Below are positions 56,076 through 64,000 of a stretch of DNA of 64,000 bases, piece after piece; positions within the stretch are counted from its first letter, which is position 1, and the number at the start of each line of letters is the position of its first letter. The stretch covers positions 62,001 to 126,000 of the forward strand of contig NC_042530.1 of assembly GCF_900963305.1 (NCBI RefSeq). The letters run 5' to 3'. Position numbers and translations under genes: made by a program. The notes below the pieces were generated by a model, which saw only the letters and a program-made list of their open reading frames with translations, did no database searches and was not told the DNA's origin. The DNA comes from Echeneis naucrates (taxonomy: Eukaryota > Chordata > Actinopteri > Carangiformes > Echeneidae).

Positions 56076-57582
56076 TCCTGTAAATAACAGCATGTATCAG
56101 CAGGATATTAATTTGTGTCTGGAATATATATTTTATGAAATATGGTCCTGGGATCTGATCACCAGGACCTGGACCTTCTCTCAGACTGAGGTTCAGACAC
56201 ACATCTGTGAACTGAGCATGTTTGAATCCAGGTCTAATTCACAACAGAGGAAGAGTCCCGGACCAGACCAGATCAACCAGGTCTGGGATCAGAGGGATGT
56301 GGTTTATTTTGTTTTTCTCTTCAATTCCATCTCTTTGAATTGTGACTTCAGATTAAAACTCCTTCAAATAAAAAATTCTTCATGTGCAACACCAAATAAA
56401 AGCATGGTTAAAAGAAGACACGTCTCTGTTTCCTGTTTGTGTCCATAAAGGAGGTCCAGCCCTTATTCTGAACTCCCCCATTAGGTTGTGTTGTTACTGT
56501 GTTGACACCTGTTGTTGTATCAGAGTGTTGATATCAGTTATTATTAGACTGAGGAGTCACATTCACACCACGGGACCCGCAACTTAATACCTACAGAGAC
56601 TGAAGCCACTTGGACCAAGTCCTCGTCCTGAACTGCAGGACCAGGATCCAGGTGTTCTTCCTTGGTGCTGTTTGCAGTTTTGAACCAAGACTTTGGAATC
56701 TGAACTTGTAGAAGAGATGCTGATGTCCTAAGGATTGAGGTCATCACTTTAACCCTCTGAGGCAGAACCATGAACCAAGACCTGCAGTTCCTCCTCAGAC
56801 CACTAGAAACCAGCTCCAACAGTGAGTCCATCCCATAGACTCCCATGTTAATTGGAGACTTTCAGAAGCTGTTCAGGGACAGTTTTTAAAACTAAAACTA
56901 ATACTATGCATATTTGGATTAGCGGATGTTTAGGAGGCGGAGCCATATAATGGCAAGATGGCGACAATGGAGTAGCTTTCTTTGATCTTCAGACATCAGT
57001 GATGACATCACAGAGACAGAGTCAATCTTTGCTCATGGTTCACAGTTGCTCATTTCTACTGTGTCATCAGTGAGAGTCAGACTGACTGACAGCAGCAACT
57101 GTCTGTGTGTGTGTTGGGGGTTGCTGTAGTCATGAGTGCTTGTCTTCAGATCCACTTTCTTCTCTGTGTTGAACAGAACAGCTGATCAGACAGTCTGTTA
57201 GAAACACAGTGAACTGATTAATGGTTGGTAAATTGGCCAGCAGATCATGTGAATCTCCTGGTTTCCAGCCGGTCTGAACATCAACCTAGGTAAGAAGTCT
57301 GAGATGTTTGTGATGATGAAGATGAAACAGATGTTTGATGATTATGATGGTTGTTTTAACCTACAGGACTTCAGGAGAGTTCTGGTCCTGGAGCGGAGAC
57401 AACTGGACAACATCAGGATGGCAAACAACATGTTCGAGCTGACTTTGCACCGTCCTCAGTAGATCGCCTCCAGGACTGGACTCTCCAGATCACAGACCCA
57501 TCTGGACTGGACCCTTTTATTGGTTCTGGTGAGGATAGCAATAACAGGTGTACCTCAGACCAGAGGAGGACAAGCACGAGGG
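56076..57582. other. Intergenic, lrrc30 upstream
   Basis: About 1.5 kb with no recognised gene. Short open frames on both strands (for example 56092-56448 and 56544-56846) show no family resemblance. An untranslated first exon of lrrc30 may lie around 57,360-57,540, where a TACAG acceptor-like site occurs, but this is unproven. Confidence 0.5.
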
Positions 57583-60019
57583 ATGGGAGGAGCAGTGTGC
57601 AAGGATGACATGAAGGAGGAACAGAGGATTGTGGGTAGGGAGGACAGTCTGACGTCGGCTGATAGAATCAGACGAGTCACTGTCAGACAGTTTGGATACC
57701 TGGTTCTGAGCCTGGCCCGGCGAGGACTGAAGGTACACCCAGATCTAGCTCTTGTCCATTCCACTATTGGTCTAATGCGTAGGGGTCAGACTTCACAGCA
57801 TTGTGTGGTTTCCCGTTGTTGTTAGGTTTCTTTTTATTGCTGCTTGTGTAATGATAACTTGTCAGTGATTTGTACCTGTATACAGATGTACAGGTGTAAT
57901 AAGGGCTGACTACTCCTGTAGCTCTGCTGCTTATTAGCAGTTAGCTGCTCTGCTACAGTACTTCAGGTTTAGTTTTATGAGAATCCGTTGCCACAGCAGG
58001 AAGTGATGAACTTCCTGACAGACTCAATCTGTTTGTGGTTGTTGTTCAGGAAGTCCCAGAAGACTTGTGGGAGCTGATAGAGCTGGATAAACTGAACCTG
58101 TCTCTCAACAGTCTGAAGAGTCTTCCTCCTCAGCTGGCATTGCTGTCTAACCTGGTGGTCCTCAACCTGTGGGGCAACCAGGTAAACCCCCCTGACCCTG
58201 ACCTTGAACTCCGACCCTAAGCCCTGTTTCTGAACCTTGAACTCTGACCTTGAACCCTGACACTGATCCTCTCTTTTGCTGTCTTCATGGCAGCCCATCC
58301 AGGTGCAGACAGGTGAGCTCCTTTTAAGCCTGTTATCGGCTGATCTTGTCTTTGATTCAATATTTAGTAATCACTTGATTTCCATACAGGTGGTAATGAA
58401 TGATTAGTGCAAGCATGTATTATTGGCACTAGGTTGGGAGTCTCATCAGGTGGCTCCTGCAACGATCACAACTTTTTAAGAAAAGGTCTTCATACTTGAC
58501 ACACCGAACTGAAGCTTGTGAGCAAGGTGCTAACCCCTCCCCCTATCTCTCCCAGCAGCTGCTGTGTCTTCTGGTTAAATAAAGGCTATAATCCCCCCCA
58601 CTATAATCCATCAGGATCCAGTTTCTGTCTCCTGTTTTCTCCTGAACCTCAGCCTTCACTTTGGTTGGACTGAGAACCAAGAGAACTGCCAGCAACTCCT
58701 CTAGGTCATCATTTCTCACTACAGGTGACCTTCTAGTGGTCCCCTCCTACAGGCTGCCACCTGCAGGTTGCCTCCCTCAGGTCTCTCCGTTCAAGATGCT
58801 TCTTTCCTGGCTGACCAGAAACTAGAACGACTTTGAATATCAACAACCTGGACAAAATTTTGACCTATGACCTTGACTTACTCATCAACCCCTCAACCCC
58901 GCCCCCAACAGTCCTGTCTATTTGTCACACTGTCACAATCATTGTTTTTTGTCGTTGTTGTTTGCAGCTGAGCAGCCTGCCAGCAGAGATCGGTCAGCTG
59001 AAGAGACTTAGAGTGTTATTCGCCTACAGAAACAAACTGACTGAAGTTCCTGAGGAGCTGGGAGCCTGCACAGAGCTGGAGGTACAAATACGAACAATAC
59101 TGCAAAGAGTACTTGTCTTCCTTCTACAAATACTACTGAAGTCTAGTTGGATGGAGCCTTCTGTTATGTGCAGAGCAGGAGGCCAAGTACAGCCGTTCTG
59201 ATGAAACAGCAATTATGATGTCCTCCCTGATAGGTGCTCAGTTTAGCCAACAACCAGTTGTCCTCGTTGCCTCCGTCTATGTCCAGTCTGACCAGACTCA
59301 GGAAGCTCAACCTCAGCCACAACCACATTGCTCACATCCCAGGCTGCGTCTACAACATGAAGTCTCTGGTACGTTCAGAGACTCGGAACCAGCAACAACA
59401 AAACCAGAACGCATTTTATAGTCACGTCTATCCCCACAGGTGTTCCTCCATCTGGCTTGCAACCACCTGGAGAACCTGGCAGAGAACATCCAGGCTCTGG
59501 TGCAGCTCAAAATCCTTATTGTGGAGGGAAACAGCCTCCACTCCCTGCCCAAGGCCCTCTGCTGCCTCACCAGGTAACGCTGACTCCACCTTCAACAGGT
59601 AACATGACACCTGAGCTGACCCTCATCAGATAAACCCAACAGTTGTCTTCACACACAACTGATCTGATTATTTGATCTGACTTGATCTTCTTATTAGTTT
59701 AATCTGATTATCTGATATGATCCAGGTTGGAGCTGCTGAATCTGGACTTTAACGACATAAAAGATGTTCCACAGGTAAAAACTCCTTCATCTGTTTCCAA
59801 AATGACCAAAGTTTAAATGTACAGACAACCAGAGACAACAGTGATAGTGATGATGATGATGATGTTCAGGAGATGCACCAGTTGGCCCGTTTGGAGAAAC
59901 TGGCCTGTCATCCTCTGGATAAAGGACTGCACATCATCCACAATCCACTGATGAAGCCGGTGAAGGAGGTTCTGGATGGGGGGCTCACTGCCCTCTTCAA
60001 CTACCTGAGAGCTACATAG
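57583..60019 (+). CDS. lrrc30: Leucine-rich repeat-containing protein 30
   Basis: Seven coding exons, 287 aa (human 301): 57583-57732, 58050-58181, 58968-59081, 59234-59368, 59440-59573, 59726-59774, 59870-60019. The function is not known; in mammals it is expressed in muscle. The protein is almost entirely about nine LRRs of the 23-residue kind ([108 protein letters not shown] and so on). The C-terminus [20 protein letters not shown] matches human [20 protein letters not shown]. The start at 57583 gives MGGAVCKDD, whose Gly2 could be myristoylated; human also begins MG. Odd: six introns where human LRRC30 is a single exon to my knowledge. Poly(A) signals near 60354 and 60369. Confidence 0.92.
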
Positions 60020-61063
60020 TGGTGGAGGGGACTATGCAGCAGGATTTCTTTGGCTACCTCCGAGATCAGGATGTTGATGATGATGATAGGATTTTTTAAG
60101 GCCTATGTATCACATGTCCAAATGTTCATGGGCAGCCTAATGTCTGGCTTTCGATAGTTTCCTCTGACGTTTGATGGGATTGATGAGGATTGATTCTGGG
60201 GTCTTCTTCTTATTATTATTACAATCATTAGTCTGTGCTGTTGCTCTGCTCTTGATCCTCGGTTTGTCCTGCAGATGGCAGCAGACACAACAGTTTCTTT
60301 ATCTCATTATTCCCTTCACTAACATACGCACTGATGAAGATGATGTCGCATTTAATAAACCGAAATGAAATAAATTGTGAACACTTTGATGTTTCCTCCT
60401 TCAGAATGTGAGACTCCTCCAAAGAGAAATTTTGAAAATGACACCGGGCCCAGTGAGAGCAGAGAGCGAAGGCCTAGCAGGGGGCAGCACTGGCATTCTC
60501 TCACCACTTCACATGAAATACAGCGAAGGTGGAAATAAAGTCAAAAATAAAAATATACAGAACAACGACGGAAGAAAAAAAAAATACACATGAATAAAAC
60601 AAATATAATACAATAAAATCTGGAAATATTTATGACTATTTTGGAATAGTCATAAATTAAGAATAAATTTATTAAATGGATTAGCATTTGCAATTGAAAT
60701 CTCATATATCATATATATTCATATTATAGCAGAAATAAAAAAAGAGGTGACGTTTATCTGACAGCACATTTATTATTTTCAGAAATGTTCATTCTCTCTA
60801 AACGGACATTTGATCAAAACGCGCAGTTCAACATCCTTAATGCTTTTTTTCGTAATGAGCATAAATATACTCAATTTAACTTTATTAAAGTTATAAAGAA
60901 TCTAAATGTTCATAGGTTTTTCAGAATTACTTTAATAAAATAATAAACATGAATTAGTTCCAGGTGTCAAATGCTTTAATGAAATAAGGTAAAATATGAC
61001 ACAATATTAATTTAATATAATAAAAAACATCAAAGAACAAATAAAATAATTCTATTTGACTTC

Positions 61064-61109
<46 letters not shown>

Positions 61110-61345
61110 TCTCTCTCTCTCTCTCTCTCTCGTTTCCTCCTAAAGTCTCTCGCCCCCTGTGACGTCACAGACTGCTCGGTGAACGGACTCGGTCTCTGGT
61201 CTGAAGAGAAACGGCGGAAAAAGAACCGGAGAGACCGTAACAAGAGGAGCAGCGAGGAAGAAGGAGAGGAAGAGGAAGAAGAAGAAAAAGAAGAAGAAGA
61301 GTTGTCAGGACCCCCCCCCCTCCTCCGGAGGGTCTCGGTGTAAAC
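60020..61345. other. lrrc30 3' UTR and ptprm upstream region
   Basis: lrrc30 appears to end near 60,380. The next 650 bases are very AT-rich without coding signs. A CT/GCGC repeat (about 61064-61131) leads into the GC-rich ptprm first exon. Confidence 0.6.
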
Positions 61346-61490
61346 ATGGAGCGGACCGGAACTTTCCTGATCTTCCAGCTTCTCTTACTGGGCTTACTGG
61401 GACTGACTGGCGCTCGGGCGGAGACCTTTAAAGGTGAGCCGGGACGCTCCGGGACCGGGCCTGGGTTGTTGGAACTGGTCCGGTCTCGGG
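61135..61490 (+). promoter_or_regulatory. CpG-rich promoter/5' UTR of ptprm
   Basis: GC-rich segment around the ptprm start codon, including TGACGTCA (CREB-type site, 61160-61167) and a purine-rich untranslated leader (61250-61300). Confidence 0.6.
61346..61433 (+). CDS. ptprm: Receptor-type tyrosine phosphatase mu, exon 1 (signal peptide)
   Basis: Encodes MERTGTFLIFQLLLLGLLGL then TGARAETFKG and stops at a strong donor (AAAG|GTGAGC). It is a classic signal peptide with cleavage expected after GARA. The last residues ETFKG and the phase-1 exit match human PTPRM exon 1 (GETFSG, before the MAM domain). PTPRM is a homophilic cell-adhesion phosphatase. LRRC30 and PTPRM are neighbours on human 18p11, which supports the call; from 29 codons alone another R2B phosphatase (PTPRT, PTPRK) would remain possible. 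The rest of the gene lies right of the window. Confidence 0.78.
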
Positions 61491-61544
61491 AGGGGAGGGG
61501 GGTTTAACATGGGAGTTACGGAGAGTCCGCGTCCAAGTTTCCAG

Positions 61545-62095
61545 CTGGAAAATCTCCTCCTCTTCCTCCTCTTCCTCCTCTCGCTGTCTTTCTTTGTCTC
61601 CTTCTTGCTTTTCCTTCTCTCCTGTCCTCTGCACATTTAATTTCCCTTCCTTTTCTTTCCTCTACTTCTTTCCTTTCCTTTCCTTTCTTCCCTTCCCTTC
61701 CCTTCCTTTTTTCGTTTCCTTTCCTTCCCTTCCTTTTCTTTCCTCTCCTTCTTTCCTTTCCTTCCCTTCCCTTCCTTTTTCTTTCCTCTCCTCTTTTCCC
61801 ATCCTTTCTTTTCCGTTCTTTCCTTCCCTTCCTTTTCTTTCCTCTCCTTTCCTTTCCTTTCTTCCTTTCCCTTCCCTTTCTTTCCTCTCCTTCTTTCCTT
61901 TCCTTTCTTCCTTTCCCTTCATTTTCTTTCCTCTCCTTCTTTCCTTTCCTTCCCTTCCCTTCCCTTCCTTTTTCTTTCCTCTCCTTCTTTCCTTTCCTTT
62001 CTTCCTTTCCCTTCCTTTTCTTTCCTCTCCTTCTTTCCTTCCCTTCCCTTCCCTTCCCTTCCTTTTCTTTCATCTCCTTCTCATCCTGTTCTGCC
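61545..62095. repeat. (CCTTT/CCTTC)n satellite
   Basis: Over 500 bases built from CCTTT and CCTTCC units. The plus strand is pure pyrimidine for most of its length. It makes long Lys/Glu/Arg-rich open frames on the minus strand that are artefacts. Confidence 0.95.
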
Positions 62096-62170
62096 CTGTT
62101 CATGTCTCCTCTCCTTCATTCCTTCTAACCTTACAAAAAATTCATAAACTGAAAAGATAATCTGATAATC

Positions 62171-62355
62171 TTTTGCTGGTTCTCTGGTTCTTCTGGTACT
62201 GGCTTACTGGTTTCTCCTGGAACTAGTTCTCTGGTTTTCCTGGTACTGGCTTACTGGTTCTCTGGTTCTTCTGGTACTGGCTTACAAGTTCTCCTGGAAC
62301 TAGTTCTCTGGTTTTCCTGGTACTGGCTTACTGGTTCTCTGGTTTCTCTGGTGCA
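62171..62355. repeat. Tandem repeat, ~77-base unit
   Basis: Two full copies plus a partial one of a unit containing GGTACTGGCTTACTGG, CTCCTGGAACTAGTTCTCTG and GGTTTTCCTGGTACTGG. Confidence 0.8.
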
Positions 62356-63098
62356 GAATGTGAAGATGAAAATGTTGAACGGCAGCAGATTATGGGCTAA
62401 AGCTCATCAATATGATGAATTTGTCAATTAGTGAGAATCCTGGTGTGCTGGTGTGTGTTTGACACAGCTCAACAAGAACAGAGTGAACATTATTGTGTGA
62501 CTGTTGTATGATTGTTGAGCTGTGTAGCTGTTGTGCTGTTGGATGTCGTTCATCTTCATGCTCCTGATTCCCTTTCAGAATAAAGTTCCAGACAAACAGA
62601 ACTTGGTTCAGAATCTTTCTGAATTCTTTTTGAAACTGTGACATGATGACATCACTGAGATGGAGCTTCAACTCTGACTCTGAAGCCAAAGGGTGTGTTT
62701 GATTTGGCTGCTTCTTCCTGCTGCACACATGGCGGATGCAGGGTGTGTGTGTGAAGCAGCAGAGAATGAAATTAAACTCAGCAGTCCTAGTCCAAGATGG
62801 CCGCTGCGCCCTAATAACGGTGGTGATGGAGCGAGTCTAATGAGCGTGCCCGGTCATCAGAGTGACACTCAGTTTGTTGTTGGTCAGTTGTGTTTTCACT
62901 GTTGTGTCTCTTTGTGTGTGTGCTCCTTTCCAATGATACATTTGAACGAAAAACAAACTGGACAGAAGCAGAAAAATGAGAGAAGAGGGTCTATAATTAC
63001 AACACTACTGTTAACTCAGCAACACACACATACACTCCCTGATGACCTGGTGTGTCCAGGTTCAGGACTGTCGCTGATTCAGGACTTTACCTTTTCCC

Positions 63099-63100
<2 letters not shown>

Positions 63101-63160
<60 letters not shown>
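63101..63160. repeat. (TG)30 microsatellite
   Basis: Sixty uninterrupted bases of TG in ptprm intron 1. Confidence 0.97.
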
Positions 63161-63162
<2 letters not shown>

Positions 63163-64000
63163 CAGTCAGCTCTTTGTTCTGTCTCGTCAGGGTTTTAATG
63201 AAGCTCACAGATTAAACACACAGTGTGAAGTCAGGTGTGTGTGTGTTGAGTCCTCAGTGAGTTAATTATCTCCCTCTTCCTTCTTTCCTTCCATGGTTCC
63301 TTTCCTTCCTTCTCTATTCAGAAGAAATCTGTGTCTTCCTCCTTGTTCTTCTTCTGTGGTCTAATCTTTGTGGAGCTGTTGTTGTGGCCATAGTTTCTCT
63401 GTCACACAATAAACAAACAGTTCATCTCTTCATGAATTTACTCTGCTCTTCCTCCTCCTCTTCCCCTTCCTCCTTTTCATCCTCTTCGTCTTCCTCCCGC
63501 CCTGCTTCCTGTTTGTATTTTAGTAATTCAAAAATGCTGAATTCTTTGTAGCTTTAATCTCCTCAAATCCACATTGGCGCAGAATTATCTGTAGCGACAG
63601 ACGGAGAAAGTTCTTCTTCAGAGAGCAGGACTTCCTGGGAGCTCTTGGTCGGTTCGGGTCAGATTAAAGCTGCTAGTGAAAGGATCCCTGGCGAGCGGAG
63701 ACGCCGCCATCGGCCCCACTGGCCTCTGGGATTAAAGTGCTGCCTTGAGACGCAGCGTCTGCAAACCCAGCAAGGATTAAAGGAGCCGGATTAAGGCTCC
63801 TTTTGTTTAACGTGAGAGATGAGATAGAAGCTGTGGAGGAGGATTTGTGTTTCTGAGGATGGGGGGGGTCCCCTAAATTCACCACACAAGAGCAGTTTAA
63901 CAGACCACACCACTCTGTTCATTCACATCTTGTTGCAGAGATAATCACTAATCATCCCAACATGAATGGCCACACCCACCTGAGAACAGAGCAAATTAAA

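Larger units (their letters stand above)
61434..64000 (+). other. ptprm: ptprm intron 1 (partial)
   Basis: No coding exon seen. It contains a CCTTT satellite (61545-62095), a 77-base tandem duplication (62171-62355), a TG repeat (63101-63160), a YY1-like AAGATGGCCGC (62794-62804) and a GC-balanced segment (63650-63850) with four GATTAA motifs that may be regulatory. Confidence 0.6.

Noticed and set aside
56092-56846. Open frames upstream of lrrc30, one with an SPGPD stretch reminiscent of fish NLR N-termini
   Set aside because: The resemblance is a few residues only, on the strand opposite to the NLR fragment, and no domain follows.
61516-62160. 190-codon Lys/Glu-rich and Phe/Ser/Pro-rich open frames
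   Set aside because: Translation of the CCTTT satellite in ptprm intron 1.

Overview
The window is nuclear DNA of a ray-finned fish. All ten recognisable genes are vertebrate single-copy genes split by short GT-AG introns, mostly 70-300 bases. Dinucleotide and tetranucleotide repeats are dense, and there are fish-type dispersed retroposon tails and a fish-expanded NLR fragment. The compaction (a whole piezo2 in 17.3 kb) points to a percomorph-like teleost; this is an inference from gene density, not a species call.

Layout from left to right. The first coding exon of gcm2 (-, runs off the left edge) stands head to head with sycp2l (+, 24 coding exons); these are neighbours on human 6p24. After a 236-base GA repeat comes a block whose members all lie on human 18p11: gnal (+), zbtb14 (+), arhgap28 (-), l3mbtl4 (+), tmem200c (+), piezo2 (-, 55 coding exons, 2701 aa), lrrc30 (+) and the first exon of ptprm (+, runs off the right edge). 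Between piezo2 and lrrc30 lies a truncated NLR (NACHT-family) exon cut at a pair of inverted dispersed repeats. LAMA1, which sits between ARHGAP28 and LRRC30 in human, is absent.

I assembled coding exons by hand from splice signals, reading-frame phase and recalled protein families. All phases close for sycp2l, gnal, zbtb14, arhgap28, l3mbtl4, tmem200c, piezo2 and lrrc30. The genes do not form a pathway. Their roles are parathyroid/pharyngeal transcription (gcm2), meiotic chromosome axis (sycp2l), Gs/olf signalling (gnal), transcriptional repression (zbtb14), Rho inactivation (arhgap28), methyl-lysine reading (l3mbtl4), a two-pass membrane protein (tmem200c), mechanosensitive channel (piezo2), an LRR protein of muscle type (lrrc30) and receptor phosphatase adhesion (ptprm). 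They stay together as an old vertebrate synteny block.

The most striking signal is gene structure. lrrc30, zbtb14 and tmem200c, which to my knowledge have their coding sequence in one exon in mammals, here carry 6, 8 and 3 introns at AG/G-like sites, some inside zinc fingers or at a regular position of the leucine-rich repeat. No tRNA, rRNA, CRISPR array, retroviral or LTR element was recognised.
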